A stretch of DNA of 64,000 bases from the NCBI RefSeq assembly GCF_001855565.1, contig NZ_MKCR01000002.1:124001-188000 (forward strand). The letters are read 5' to 3'. The notes under the pieces are model-generated. The model did no database searches. It saw only the letters and a list, made by a program, of their open reading frames with translations, and was not told the DNA's origin. The DNA comes from Chromobacterium amazonense. GTDB lineage: Bacteria; Pseudomonadota; Gammaproteobacteria; Burkholderiales; Chromobacteriaceae. A program made the position numbers and the translations under genes. Positions 41,197-50,218 of this stretch are shown one piece after another. Numbering within the stretch: the first letter of the stretch is position 1; the number at the start of each line of letters is the position of its first letter.

Positions 41197-42558
41197 TCAC
41201 TCCCTGCAGAATTCCACCGCCTGGTCCAGCCGGTCCACCGCCAGCACTTTCAGGCCTTCGATTTCTTGCCGCGGCTTGTTGGCGCTGGGCACGATGGCGC
41301 GGGTGAAGCCGAGCTTGGCGGCTTCTTTCAGCCGCTCCTGGCCGCGCGTCACCGGACGCACCTCGCCGGCCAGTCCCACCTCGCCGAACACCACCAGCTT
41401 TTCCGGCAGCGCCTTGTTGCGCAAGGACGAAACCATGGCCAGGATGATGGCCAGGTCGGCCGCTGGCTCGTTGATCTTGACGCCGCCCACCGCATTCAGG
41501 AACACGTCCTGGTCGAAGCAAGCCACGCCGCCATGGCGGTGCAACACCGCCAGCAGCATCGCCAGCCGGTTCTGCTCCAGGCCGACAGTGAGACGCTTGG
41601 GCTGGAAGCCATGGCAGTCGTCCACCAGCGCCTGGATTTCCACCAGCAAGGGCCGCGTGCCCTCCTGCGTCACCAGCACGCAGGAACCAGCGACGTCGTC
41701 GCGATACGAGGAAAGGAAGATGGCCGACGGATTGGACACGCCCTTCAGGCCGCGGTCGGTCATCGCGAACACGCCCAGCTCGTTGACCGCGCCGAAGCGG
41801 TTCTTGATCGCGCGTATCATGCGGTAGCTGGAATGGGAGTCGCCTTCGAAATACAGCACGGTGTCCACCATATGCTCCAGCACGCGCGGACCGGCCAGCG
41901 AGCCTTCCTTGGTGACATGGCCCACCAGCAGCACCGTGATGCCGCTCTGCTTGGCCATGCGCGTCAGCTGCGCCGCGCACTCCCGCACCTGCGACACCGA
42001 ACCCGGCGCCGACGTCACCTGCTCGGTGTACAGCGTCTGGATGGAATCGATCACCACCACGTCGGGCAGTTCGCGCTTCAGCGTGGCCAGGATGTTTTCG
42101 ATGCAGATCTCGGCCAGCAGATTGACGCTGCTGGTATCCAGCGCTAGCCGCGAGGCGCGCAAGGCGATCTGCTGCGCCGATTCCTCGCCCGACACATACA
42201 ACACCTTGCGGTTGCGGCCGATCTGCGACAAGGCCTGCAGCAGCAGCGTGGATTTGCCGATGCCGGGGTCGCCGCCGATCAGCACCACCGCGCCGCGCAC
42301 GATGCCGCCGCCCAGCACGCGGTCCAGCTCGTCGATGCCGGAAGGATCGCGCGGGGTTTCCTCGGTCTGCACTTCGGACAGCTTCTGCACCTGGGTGACA
42401 TTGGCCGCCCAGGACTGGAAGCGCGGACCGGCTGCAGCAGGGGCGGCGACCGATTCCACCAGCGTGTTCCAGGCGTTGCAGTGCGGGCATTGGCCCTGCC
42501 ATTTGGGCGCTTGCCCGCCGCACTCGGTGCAGCTGAATACGGTTTTGCTCTTGGCCAT
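41197..42558 (-). CDS. radA: DNA repair protein RadA
   Basis: 453 residues from ATG 42558 (MAKSKTVFSCTECGGQAPKWQG). RadA is a RecA-like helicase that promotes branch migration during recombination. Domains are an N-terminal C4 zinc finger (CTEC and CPHC), Walker A GGDPGIGKST (about residue 100), Walker B VVIDSIQTLY, the RadA-specific KNRFGAVNELGVF motif, and a C-terminal Lon-like domain (LAIILAMVSSLRNKALPEK, FGEVGLAGEVRPV). The length is typical. An upstream extension of the frame (to 42621) lacks the conserved start and is not used. Confidence 0.97.
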   Translation of the reverse strand: MAKSKTVFSCTECGGQAPKWQGQCPHCNAWNTLVESVAAPAAAGPRFQSWAANVTQVQKLSEVQTEETPRDPSGIDELDRVLGGGIVRGAVVLIGGDPGIGKSTLLLQALSQIGRNRKVLYVSGEESAQQIALRASRLALDTSSVNLLAEICIENILATLKRELPDVVVIDSIQTLYTEQVTSAPGSVSQVRECAAQLTRMAKQSGITVLLVGHVTKEGSLAGPRVLEHMVDTVLYFEGDSHSSYRMIRAIKNRFGAVNELGVFAMTDRGLKGVSNPSAIFLSSYRDDVAGSCVLVTQEGTRPLLVEIQALVDDCHGFQPKRLTVGLEQNRLAMLLAVLHRHGGVACFDQDVFLNAVGGVKINEPAADLAIILAMVSSLRNKALPEKLVVFGEVGLAGEVRPVTRGQERLKEAAKLGFTRAIVPSANKPRQEIEGLKVLAVDRLDQAVEFCRE

Positions 42559-42631
42559 TCGGGACAATTCAATGGAAATCAAAGGCGGAAGGATAACAGG
42601 AGCCGGCCAGCCATGCCGCAAAAGCGGACGA

Positions 42632-43174
42632 TCAATTGGCTGGATGCTTGGCGTCGGACTTGTTGAGCTCGTTGATGATGTTCAGCAGGCGCTTCTGATC
42701 GGCCTCGCTCTTGCCGTTGGACTGCTTGGGCTTGGCCGGCGAGTCGGGATGCTGCATCGCAGCCAACACGGCTGCGACTTGCGGATCATTCTTGGCCGCC
42801 TGATCGGCCTCTTCGCTGGTTAAGGGATGCGGGCCGGCGTCGCTGGACTTGCCGGCTAGCGCGGCCGGCTTGTTGACGGCGGCGGCTGGCGCGCCCGCCA
42901 TGGCGCCGCTGGCGGCGACCGGCTTCTCCGGCGGCGGCGCCATCGTCTCCAGCTTGTTCTTGGCCATGTATTCGTTCATCTCGCGCCAGCCGGCATAAAT
43001 GGATGCCTTGTCGGCCTCGGGGTTGCGGATATAGCACTCCTCGAGCGAGCGGCCGGTCTGGCGGCAGGCGGCGCCCACGGCCTTGTCCGAGTCGCGGGTC
43101 AGGCCGGTCACGCTGTTCACCCAATTGCATCCGCCAAGGGCCAACATGGTCGTCAGCAGCAGCAAAATTCTCAT
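42632..43174 (-). CDS. Putative lipoprotein
   Basis: 180 residues. ATG 43174 (MRILLLLTTMLALGGCNW) is preferred because GGGGG lies seven bases upstream; another ATG two codons earlier has no spacing. The lipobox LGGC puts the lipidated Cys at residue 16, with Asn at +2, which suggests outer-membrane sorting. The mature protein has a Cys-containing helical part (AACRQTGRSLEECYIRNPEADKASIYAGWREMNEYMA), then an Ala/Pro-rich linker and a charged Lys-rich C-terminus. No family is recognised. It lies between radA and the SDR gene on the same strand. Confidence 0.8.
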   Translation of the reverse strand: MRILLLLTTMLALGGCNWVNSVTGLTRDSDKAVGAACRQTGRSLEECYIRNPEADKASIYAGWREMNEYMAKNKLETMAPPPEKPVAASGAMAGAPAAAVNKPAALAGKSSDAGPHPLTSEEADQAAKNDPQVAAVLAAMQHPDSPAKPKQSNGKSEADQKRLLNIINELNKSDAKHPAN

Positions 43175-43200
43175 GCTCATCCCCCGTTTTCGCTAATGCG

Positions 43201-43962
43201 TCAGCCGCGCGGCTGACGCAGATCCAGTTCCAGCACTTCGCCGCTGCGTCCACGGCTGTCTGCGCTCATCCAGTACAGCAGATGCGGCATCAGGTCGGCC
43301 AGATCGCCGCGCTCGCGCTTGTCTTCGCCCGGATGCGTCCGGTTGCGCTGCGGCGAGTTGACCGGGCCCGGCAGCAGCAGATTGACCCGCAAATTGGGAT
43401 GCATGTCCCATTCGCTGGCGGCCACCGTGGTCAGATAAACCTGGCCGGCATTGGAAGCGCCGAAGCCGCCCCAGTAGGCCGCGGGATGCAGCGCGTGATG
43501 CTCGCCGACGAACAGCACCGACGCATCCGGCGCATCCTTCAACAGCGGCAGGCAGGCGCGGGTCAGCGCGAAGCGGGCCACGGTATTGATGCGGTATTGG
43601 TTCATCCATTCTTCTATGGTCTGGTTGCTCAGTGGCGACAACGCGTAAAAATGCGAGGCGCAATGCAGAATCCCGTCCAGGCGGCCGAACTCCCGATGTA
43701 TGGTCAGCGCCAGATTATTGAATTCGTTCTCGCCGGCATTCAGCAGATCCAGCGGCACCGCGGCCGGCTCCGGCGCGCCGCTCGCCACCACTTCATCGTA
43801 GACTCTCTCCAGGCCCTTGACGCTGCGAGATAACAACACCACCGTCGCCCCATGGCGGGCGAAGGCCAGCGCCGCCTCGCGGCCTATGCCTTGCGAGGCG
43901 CCGGTAACCAGGATGACGCGCCCGGCCAGGGCGTCTGCAGCAAATTCCGTTTTCATTGTCAT
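43201..43962 (-). CDS. Short-chain dehydrogenase-like protein with altered catalytic residues
   Basis: 253 residues from ATG 43962, which overlaps the hpnE stop by four bases. The cofactor loop TGASQGIG (20-27), the LLSRS strand end, and RINTVARFALTRACLPLLK show a YciK-type SDR fold. At the active site, where YxxxK is expected, the sequence reads WGGFGASNAGQ, so Tyr is Phe (167) and Lys is Asn (171); the catalytic Ser is also not in place (VGEHHALHP). It may bind a dinucleotide without normal oxidoreductase chemistry. Coupling to hpnC-hpnD-hpnE suggests a link with squalene or isoprenoid metabolism, but this is inference. Confidence 0.85.
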   Translation of the reverse strand: MTMKTEFAADALAGRVILVTGASQGIGREAALAFARHGATVVLLSRSVKGLERVYDEVVASGAPEPAAVPLDLLNAGENEFNNLALTIHREFGRLDGILHCASHFYALSPLSNQTIEEWMNQYRINTVARFALTRACLPLLKDAPDASVLFVGEHHALHPAAYWGGFGASNAGQVYLTTVAASEWDMHPNLRVNLLLPGPVNSPQRNRTHPGEDKRERGDLADLMPHLLYWMSADSRGRSGEVLELDLRQPRG

Positions 43963-45230
43963 TGTTCTACCTGTAAATCCCGCTTCACGGCGGCGGCCGC
44001 GGCTACGCCGCTGCGCGCCGCGCCCTCCAGTGTCGCCGGGTAATCGGGATGCACCCAATCTCCGGCCAGATAAACTCCCGGCCACGCAGTGCGAGCATCC
44101 GGCCTCATCAGGCCGATCTCGCTGGCAAACGTGGCCCGCTTTTCCACAATCACTTGGCTTTGGCAAGGCTCGCCCAGCCAGGGCGCCAAGCGGCGCGCAT
44201 CGGCCGCCACCGCGTGGACCAGTTCTTCGGCCGGCGGCAGGGCGGCGGGCGCGCTGATCACAGCGGCCAGCCAACCAGCCTCGCCGCACAGCGCCTCGCG
44301 ATCGAACAGCCAGTCCGCCGTGCCGCCGCTGACGCCCATCATCGGCGCCGGCAAGCGCGGCGAGCGGTCGAAGCGCATATACACCGTGGCGATGGGGCAA
44401 TAACGGTAGGCGGCTACCGACTCCCGCAATGCCGGCTCGGCCAGCAAATCCTTGGCATGATATGGCGCCACGGCGACGATCACGGCATCATACTCCGTAC
44501 CGTCCACCTGCGGCCTGCCATCCTTGATTTCCACCGACGCCACGCGCTCGCCTCTCCGCAGCGCCGCACCGCGCTCGCCCAGCCAGCGCCAGGCGGGATC
44601 GGGAAACAGCGAGGACAGATCAAGCGCCGGCAGCAAGAGATCGCTGGCCTCGCGCGCGGCGCCCAGGCTGTCGCGCAAGACGGCGGCCAACACCCGCATC
44701 GATGCCCGCGGCAGCGGCGTATTCAGCGCCGACGCCACCAAGGGCTGCCAGAAGTCGCGGCGCAAGGCCGCGCTTTGCCCCTGCGCCGCCAACCAGGCTT
44801 CCACGCTCAAATCGCGCTCTAAGCGGTATCCCGAGCGCCGCAATCCATCCAGCGCGCGCGCCAGTTTCCACTTGTCCGTCCAGGACACGCCGCGCGCCAG
44901 CAGCAGCCCAGCCGCCACATGCAGGGGCGCCGGCAGGTGCGGGCAGCGCAGACGCAAGCCGCCATCGCGCAGCCACTGCATGGGCAGCCGCCGCAAAGCG
45001 CTTTCCGAGCTGACGCCTACAGTCCGCATCAGGCGCAAGCATTCTGCATAAGCGCCCAGCAGAATGTGCTGACCATTGTCAAACCTGGCGCCATCTTTGC
45101 CGGCGCACCGCGCCCGCCCGCCAGGGTCGCGCCCGGCCTCGTACACGGCGAGGTCCGCCCAGCCGGCCAGTTCCACCGCCGCGGCGAGGCCGGCCCAGCC
45201 GGCGCCCACCACCGCCACTCTCGGTTTCAC
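43959..45230 (-). CDS. hpnE: Hydroxysqualene dehydroxylase HpnE
   Basis: A 423-residue FAD-dependent protein of the phytoene-desaturase-like family that reduces hydroxysqualene to squalene, the last of three steps from farnesyl diphosphate. The N-terminal dinucleotide motif VAVVGAGWAGLAAAVELAG and YEAGRDPGGRARC are clear, as are GQHILLGAY and the C-terminal FAD motif YLAGDWVHPDYPATLEGAARSG. GTG 45230 (VKPRVAVVGAGWAG) is used because it overlaps the hpnD stop by four bases (GTGA). The open frame extends further up in hpnD sequence and is not used. Confidence 0.93.
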   Translation of the reverse strand: MKPRVAVVGAGWAGLAAAVELAGWADLAVYEAGRDPGGRARCAGKDGARFDNGQHILLGAYAECLRLMRTVGVSSESALRRLPMQWLRDGGLRLRCPHLPAPLHVAAGLLLARGVSWTDKWKLARALDGLRRSGYRLERDLSVEAWLAAQGQSAALRRDFWQPLVASALNTPLPRASMRVLAAVLRDSLGAAREASDLLLPALDLSSLFPDPAWRWLGERGAALRRGERVASVEIKDGRPQVDGTEYDAVIVAVAPYHAKDLLAEPALRESVAAYRYCPIATVYMRFDRSPRLPAPMMGVSGGTADWLFDREALCGEAGWLAAVISAPAALPPAEELVHAVAADARRLAPWLGEPCQSQVIVEKRATFASEIGLMRPDARTAWPGVYLAGDWVHPDYPATLEGAARSGVAAAAAVKRDLQVEQ

Positions 45231-46072
45231 GGCTGGTAGCCGAAGGTCCAGGTTTTCCACGCCAGCCACAGCTTGCGGCCGGTTCCCAGCGATAGGCGCT
45301 GGTTCAGCACTTTGGCAGGGCCATCCTGCCGGATTTCCTCCAGCGTGGCGCGGTAGATCGCCGCCATCAGCAGGCCGGGCCGCTGCGACTTGCGGTCTTC
45401 CGCCGGCAGCAAATCCCAGGCCTTGCGGTATTGCTCCTGCGCCCGTTCGATCTGGAAGGCCATCAGCGCCTGGAACGCCTCGCTCTCCTCGTAATGCAGA
45501 ATGTCCATCGCCGGGCAATTGAAACGCTGCAGCTCGTCCATCGGCAGATAGATGCGGTCGCGCCGGGCGTCCTCGCCCACGTCGCGGATGATGTTGGTCA
45601 GCTGGAAAGCCACGCCCAGTTCATGAGCGTATTCCAGCGTGCGTTCGTCGCGGTAGCCGAAGATGCGGGCGGCCAGCTGCCCCACCACGCCGGCCACGCG
45701 GTGGCAATACAGCAGCAGGTCCTGGTAGCGCTGATAGCGCACCATGTGCAGGTCCATCTCCATGCCGTCCATGATCTCTTCCAGCTGCGACTGCGGCAGC
45801 TGGAAGGCCTTCAAATGCGGCTGCAGCGCGCGCATCACCGGATGGTCCACCTGGCCCAGATACGCCCGGCCCACCTCGCCGCGCCACCAGGCCAGCTTGG
45901 CCTTGGCCACGTTCAGGTCCTGGCACTCGTCCACCGCGTCGTCCACCTCGCGGCAGAAGGCGTACAGCGCGGTGATGGCGCGCCGCCGCTCCTCCGGCAG
46001 AAAACGGAAGCTGTAATAGAAACTGGAGCCGCTGGACGCGGCCTTGTCCTCGCAATACTGATCGGGCGTCAC
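45227..46072 (-). CDS. hpnD: Presqualene diphosphate synthase HpnD
   Basis: 281 residues from GTG 46072 (VTPDQYCEDKAASSGSSFYYSF). It condenses two farnesyl diphosphates to presqualene diphosphate. Two Mg-binding Asp-rich motifs are seen: DDAVDE (near 47) and NIIRDVGEDARRDRIYLP (near 170). The SSGSSFYYSFRFLP opening and RAAITALYAFCR-like region are the squalene/phytoene synthase signature. The GTG has GGAGAGG just upstream and sits 64 bases past the hpnC stop. hpnE follows with overlap. Confidence 0.93.
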   Translation of the reverse strand: MTPDQYCEDKAASSGSSFYYSFRFLPEERRRAITALYAFCREVDDAVDECQDLNVAKAKLAWWRGEVGRAYLGQVDHPVMRALQPHLKAFQLPQSQLEEIMDGMEMDLHMVRYQRYQDLLLYCHRVAGVVGQLAARIFGYRDERTLEYAHELGVAFQLTNIIRDVGEDARRDRIYLPMDELQRFNCPAMDILHYEESEAFQALMAFQIERAQEQYRKAWDLLPAEDRKSQRPGLLMAAIYRATLEEIRQDGPAKVLNQRLSLGTGRKLWLAWKTWTFGYQP

Positions 46073-46136
46073 GCGCCTCTCCCAAAACTGTCGCCGGACT
46101 TTGCCGGCGGGATTCCGTAGTGTGCGTCGCGCCGGC

Positions 46137-46949
46137 TCATTTGCCCCGGCACGCACGCCATATCATGTATGCCCAATCGCGGCTGTTCAGCTTGGGCCGC
46201 TGGCGGAACACGTCGCCTTCGCTGGCATGCAGCTTTTGTAGGATGCGCTCGCCGCCCATCACGATCAGCCGCAACTCCAGCCCCAGCCTGCCGCGCAGCG
46301 TCCGCCCCAGCGGCGCGCCCGCCTGCAGCATCTTGCGCGCCCGCTCCACCTGGTAAAGCATCAGCGCGCGCCATTTGGCGTCGCAAAGTCCTTCCGCGAT
46401 CTGCGCCTCCGTCACGCCAAAGCGCGAGAGATCCTCCTGCGGCAGATAGACCCGGTTCTTTTGCCAATCCACCGCCACATCCTGCCAAAAATTGATCAGC
46501 TGCAGCGCGGTGCAAATGCCGTCGGACTGCGCCAGGCTGCGGGGATCGGTTTCCCCGTACAGCGCCAGCAGCAACCTGCCCACCGGGTTGGCGGAACGGC
46601 GGCAGTAGTCGACCAGCTCGCCGAAGCTCTGATAGCGCGCCTTGCCTACATCTTGCCGGAAAGCCGACAGCAGGTCGCGGAACGGTTGCAGCGGCAAGGC
46701 ATGCTCAGCGATGGCCACCGCCAGCGGCGCCATCAGCGCGATCCGCGGCGGCTCGCCGACGGCGATGCGGTCCAGATCGGCTTCCAGCCTGTCCAGCTCG
46801 GCCAGCCGCGCCGCCGCCGCGGCGTCGCCCTCGTCGGCCACGTCGTCGGCGTAGCGGGCGAAATGGTAGATGGCGTGCACCGCGCGCCGCATCTTGCGCG
46901 GCAACAGGATGGACCCCACCGGGAAATTTTCATAATGGCCAACCGACAT
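46137..46949 (-). CDS. hpnC: Squalene synthase-like HpnC (hydroxysqualene synthase)
   Basis: 270 residues. It converts presqualene diphosphate to hydroxysqualene. It opens with GHYENFPVGSILLPRKMRRAVHAIYHFARYADDVADE, the first Asp-rich motif, and has the second motif as LINFWQDVAVDWQKNRVYLPQEDL. The FPVGS and YHFARYADD features are typical of HpnC and separate it from HpnD. It is the first gene of the hpnC-hpnD-hpnE-SDR run. No hopene cyclase gene is in the window, so the end product (squalene or hopanoid) cannot be told. Confidence 0.93.
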   Translation of the reverse strand: MSVGHYENFPVGSILLPRKMRRAVHAIYHFARYADDVADEGDAAAAARLAELDRLEADLDRIAVGEPPRIALMAPLAVAIAEHALPLQPFRDLLSAFRQDVGKARYQSFGELVDYCRRSANPVGRLLLALYGETDPRSLAQSDGICTALQLINFWQDVAVDWQKNRVYLPQEDLSRFGVTEAQIAEGLCDAKWRALMLYQVERARKMLQAGAPLGRTLRGRLGLELRLIVMGGERILQKLHASEGDVFRQRPKLNSRDWAYMIWRACRGK

Positions 46950-47095
46950 AGCCGCCTCTCAAACCGATTCCGGCTGCGGATTATAACCGAGCCTGCGTGA
47001 CAGCGTCCCGCGCGCTGACAATGCCATGTTCAATCCCGCCGGAACATGCCAAATCGACTTGCGCCGGCATTTTCCACTTTTGTGACGACAGGGTA

Positions 47096-47124
47096 TTTAC
47101 AAGCCGCCCGGAGACGCATACAAT
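47096..47124 (+). promoter_or_regulatory. Promoter of the first tRNA-Ala
   Basis: TTTACA (47096-47101), a 17-base spacer and TACAAT (47119-47124) lie 31 bases before the tRNA. Confidence 0.75.
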
Positions 47125-47155
47125 GCGCAGCACTGTGAACGCAGCGACATCCGAC

Positions 47156-47231
<76 letters not shown>

Positions 47232-47250
47232 ATCGACTGCTTCACCGAAC

Positions 47251-47279
47251 AAAAAAGCCTGCGCAAGCAGGCTTTTTTT
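47251..47279 (+). terminator. Terminator after tRNA-Ala copy 1
   Basis: AAAAAAGCCTGC pairs with GCAGGCTTTTTT over a GCAA tetraloop, with a run of seven T. Confidence 0.92.
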
Positions 47280-47322
47280 GCATTCCGCCGCAGGGAAACC
47301 GCCTTGCGGCGGCTCCCCGCCC

Positions 47323-48090
47323 TCAGATCTGCACCAGATCCCTGGCCCCGGCGGTCAGCGTGGATACATACTCGGCCGTGCGCGGCTCGCGCGGCGCGCC
47401 GAATATCTGCGATGCGCTGCCCGCCTCGACGATGCGGCCATGCTCCAAGAACACGACATCGCGCGCCACGCTGGCGGCCAGGCGCAGATCATGCGTCGCC
47501 ATCAGCATGGTGACGCCCTCGGCCGCCAGCTGGCGCAGCACCGCCACCACCTCGGCCGCCAGCTCGGGATCCAGCGCCGACGTCGGCTCATCGCACAACA
47601 ACAGCTGCGGCGACGGCGCCAGGGCGCGGGCGATGGCCACCCGCTGCTGCTGCCCGCCGGATAGCGTGGACGGCCAGGCGTCGGCCTTATGCGCCATGCC
47701 CACCTTGTCCAACAGCTCGCGCGCGCGCCGCTCCGCCTGCTGGCGCGGCCAGCGCTGCACGGTCAGCAGACCCTCCATCACATTTTGCAGCGCCGTCTGA
47801 TGCGGAAACAGCTGAAAGCTCTGGAACACCATGCCGGTCGCCCGCCGCATCCGCAACACCGCCTCGCGCGACAGCTTGCGCCCCGGCGCGAAACTCAAGG
47901 CATCGCCGGCCAACTCCAGGCTGCCGGCATCCGGCACCTCCAAAAGATTGACGCAGCGCAGCAGCGTGCTCTTGCCGCTGCCGGACGGGCCGATCAGCGC
48001 GGTGACGCCACCCTCGGGCAAGGTCAGGCTCACCCCGTCCAGCACCCGGTGGCCATCGAAGGATTTGACGATATCGTTCAGCTTGATCAT
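47323..48090 (-). CDS. Polar amino acid ABC transporter ATPase, cystine type
   Basis: 255 residues, the ATP-hydrolysing subunit of a polar amino acid importer. Walker A GPSGSGKST (34-42), the Q-loop VFQSFQLFPHQTA, signature LSGGQQQR, Walker B LLLCDEPTSALD and the His switch ATHD are all intact. It resembles YecC/TcyN and GlnQ. Its start overlaps the permease stop by four bases. Together with the next two genes it makes a complete uptake system; because the binding protein resembles the E. coli cystine protein FliY, cystine is the likely cargo. Confidence 0.93.
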   Translation of the reverse strand: MIKLNDIVKSFDGHRVLDGVSLTLPEGGVTALIGPSGSGKSTLLRCVNLLEVPDAGSLELAGDALSFAPGRKLSREAVLRMRRATGMVFQSFQLFPHQTALQNVMEGLLTVQRWPRQQAERRARELLDKVGMAHKADAWPSTLSGGQQQRVAIARALAPSPQLLLCDEPTSALDPELAAEVVAVLRQLAAEGVTMLMATHDLRLAASVARDVVFLEHGRIVEAGSASQIFGAPREPRTAEYVSTLTAGARDLVQI

Positions 48091-48767
48091 GCCGCCGCTC
48101 CCACGGGCGCCACATGGCGGTCAAAACGTTTTTCCAGACGCTCCTGCAGCCAGGTCAACACCGTGCTCAGCATCAGGTACAAAAAAGCAGCCTCAAGATA
48201 AAGCACCAGCGGCTCGTAAGTGGTGGCGGCAATCCGCTGCGCCGCCTGGAACATCTCCGGCACCGTCAGCACAGCCGCCAGCGAGGTATCCTTTACCAGA
48301 GAGATGAAGGAGTTGGCCAGCGGCGGCACCGCCACCCGGCTCGCCTGCGGCAGGATGGTGCGCCGCATCGCCTGCGACCAGCTCATGCCCAGAGAATACG
48401 CCGCCTCCCACTGCGCCTTCGGCACCGAGGCGATGGCCGCGCGTATCACTTCCGAAGTATACGCGCCGACGCTGAGCACGAAGCCAAGCAGCGCGGCAGG
48501 AAACGGATCGAACACGATGCCGATGCGGGGCAAGCCGTAGAAGATCACGAACAGCTGCACCAAGAGCGGCGTGCCGCGCACCAGCCAGGAGTAAGCGCGC
48601 ACCAACAGCACCAAGGGGCGCGGCCCGAACAGCCGGATCAAGGCCACCACCAGGCCCAGGGCCAAGCCGCCGACAAAAGACAGCAAGGTCAACGGCACGG
48701 TGAAGACCAGCCCGGCATAAACAAGCGACGGCAGCGAATCCGCCATCAACTGCAACCACGAAGGCAT
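48087..48767 (-). CDS. Polar amino acid ABC transporter permease, cystine type
   Basis: 226 residues with about five membrane helices; HisM/GlnP-type permease fold. The EAA loop EAAYSLGMSWSQAMRRTILPQA contacts the ATPase. The periplasmic start MPSWLQLMADSLPSLVYAGLVFTVPLTLLSF and the RGTPLLVQLFVIFYGLP segment match the YecS/TcyL group. It sits 13 bases after the binding-protein gene and overlaps the ATPase gene; probably a homodimer in the membrane. Confidence 0.93.
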   Translation of the reverse strand: MPSWLQLMADSLPSLVYAGLVFTVPLTLLSFVGGLALGLVVALIRLFGPRPLVLLVRAYSWLVRGTPLLVQLFVIFYGLPRIGIVFDPFPAALLGFVLSVGAYTSEVIRAAIASVPKAQWEAAYSLGMSWSQAMRRTILPQASRVAVPPLANSFISLVKDTSLAAVLTVPEMFQAAQRIAATTYEPLVLYLEAAFLYLMLSTVLTWLQERLEKRFDRHVAPVGAAA

Positions 48768-48780
48768 CGCTCCTCCTCAA

Positions 48781-49545
48781 TCAGCGCGACACGTCGGCGC
48801 CGAAGTATTTTTGCGAAATCTTCTGATACGTGCCATCCGCCTTGATCGAAGCCAGCGCCTTGTCGATGGCCGCCTTCAGTTCCGGATTGCCCTTGCGCAG
48901 CAGCACGGCGGAAGCTTCGCCATTGGCCTCGGTGGCGGCCACCTTCAGGCGGGACTTGGGCTGCTTCTTCTTGAAATCAAGGAAGGACAGGCTGTCGTTG
49001 ATGGTGGTTTCCACCCGGCCGGACTCCAGCAGCGCCACCGATTCATTGAAACCCTGAGTCGGCACCACCTCCGCGCCGTAGCGCTGCGCCAGCTTGCCGA
49101 AATTGCTGGTCAGGGTGTTGGCGGACTTGCGGCCCTTCAAATCTTCAAAGCGCTTGATGTCGCGATTGTCGTCGCGCACGATCAACACCGCCTTGGACAC
49201 GATGTACGGCTCGGAGAAATCGTATTTGGCCTTGCGCGCATCGGTGACGGCCACCTCGTTGATCACCACGTCGTAGCGCTTGACGTCGAGGCCGGCGATC
49301 AAGCCATCCCACTTGCCCTCGACGAACTGCGGCTTGACGCCCAGACGCTTGGCGATGGCCTGGCCGATTTCGACATCAAAACCGGTCAGCTCGCCGGAAG
49401 CATTGTGATAAGTAAACGGGGCGTACGTGCCTTCGGTGCCTATCTTCAACACGCCAGCCTTGCGGATATCCGCCAGATCGTCAGCGTGCGCGACAGCAGC
49501 CGCCAGGGACAGGCCAAGAATCAGTGCGGTATTCAGTTTTTTCAT
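48781..49545 (-). CDS. Amino acid ABC transporter substrate-binding protein, cystine-like
   Basis: 254 residues from ATG 49545 (MKKLNTALILGLSLAAAVAHA, signal peptide). The type-3 solute-binding fold shows LKIGTEGTYAPFTYHNASGELTGFDVEIGQAIAKRLG, KWDGLIAGLDVKRYDVVINEV and KYDFSEPYIVSKAVL. These track E. coli FliY (TcyJ), the cystine-binding protein, segment by segment. It acts in the periplasm and delivers substrate to the permease. The upstream region is very AT-rich compared with the rest of the window and should hold the promoter. Confidence 0.92.
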   Translation of the reverse strand: MKKLNTALILGLSLAAAVAHADDLADIRKAGVLKIGTEGTYAPFTYHNASGELTGFDVEIGQAIAKRLGVKPQFVEGKWDGLIAGLDVKRYDVVINEVAVTDARKAKYDFSEPYIVSKAVLIVRDDNRDIKRFEDLKGRKSANTLTSNFGKLAQRYGAEVVPTQGFNESVALLESGRVETTINDSLSFLDFKKKQPKSRLKVAATEANGEASAVLLRKGNPELKAAIDKALASIKADGTYQKISQKYFGADVSR

Positions 49546-49852
49546 TGTCGAATCTCCATCGTTGCTCAGTGTCTTCCGGCAGCACGGGCCGGCCATGGCG
49601 ATACCTTAACAGCGACAATGTTAGAATACTAAGTAATATTATTTTAGTTTTATATTCTTTATTGAAATATAAATACCCAAAATGCCTTCCCGTGTCGCGC
49701 TTCGCACCTGATTCGCCAGTCAAAATGGGTAATTTCTGCATATTTTCGAAATATTTCCACAAAACGCTTGCACGCCAAAATTGCTCCGGGTATAGTTCGC
49801 CTCCTGTCGAGACCCAACGGTCAAAAGCGAAAGCGAAATCGACAGATTATGT
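49546..49852. other. AT-rich divergent promoter region (ABC transporter / tRNA cluster)
   Basis: A 307-base gap whose left half (49610-49680) is strongly AT-rich, unlike its surroundings. It should carry the minus-strand promoter of the cystine transporter, though no clean -35/-10 pair stands out. The right part has the plus-strand tRNA promoter at 49768-49796. No gene is evident. Confidence 0.6.
49768..49796 (+). promoter_or_regulatory. Promoter of the tRNA Ala-Glu-Ala cluster
   Basis: TTGCAC (49768-49773), a 17-base spacer and TATAGT (49791-49796), followed by a GC-rich start region (TCGCCTCC), the kind of discriminator expected for stable RNA promoters under stringent control. Confidence 0.75.
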
Positions 49853-49928
<76 letters not shown>

Positions 49929-49948
49929 CAATACAATTTAGGACGTAC

Positions 49949-50024
49949 GTCCCCATCGTCTAGAGGCCTAGGACACCGCCCTTTCACGGCGATAACCGGG
50001 GTTCGAATCCCCGTGGGGACGCCA
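49949..50024 (+). tRNA. tRNA-Glu (anticodon TTC)
   Basis: A 76-base cloverleaf: acceptor GTCCCCA with TGGGGAC, anticodon arm CCGCC-CTTTCAC-GGCGG (TTC), T-arm GTTCGAATC, and encoded GCCA end. It lies 20 bases after tRNA-Ala copy 2. Confidence 0.97.
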
Positions 50025-50033
50025 GCGAATACT

Positions 50034-50109
<76 letters not shown>

Positions 50110-50112
50110 GTT

Positions 50113-50144
50113 AAAAAGCCGAAATCTTGAGATTTCGGCTTTTT
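50113..50144 (+). terminator. Terminator of the tRNA cluster
   Basis: AAAAAGCCGAAATC pairs with GATTTCGGCTTTTT over a TTGA loop. It is near-symmetric, so it may also close the minus-strand flgJ transcript. Confidence 0.92.
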
Positions 50145-50218
50145 CCTTTATTATTTTCCCAAAAAATTCAAAACAAAAATCGGCTCGCTTTGACGCCGAT
50201 TTCGCCCGCCGTTCCGCA

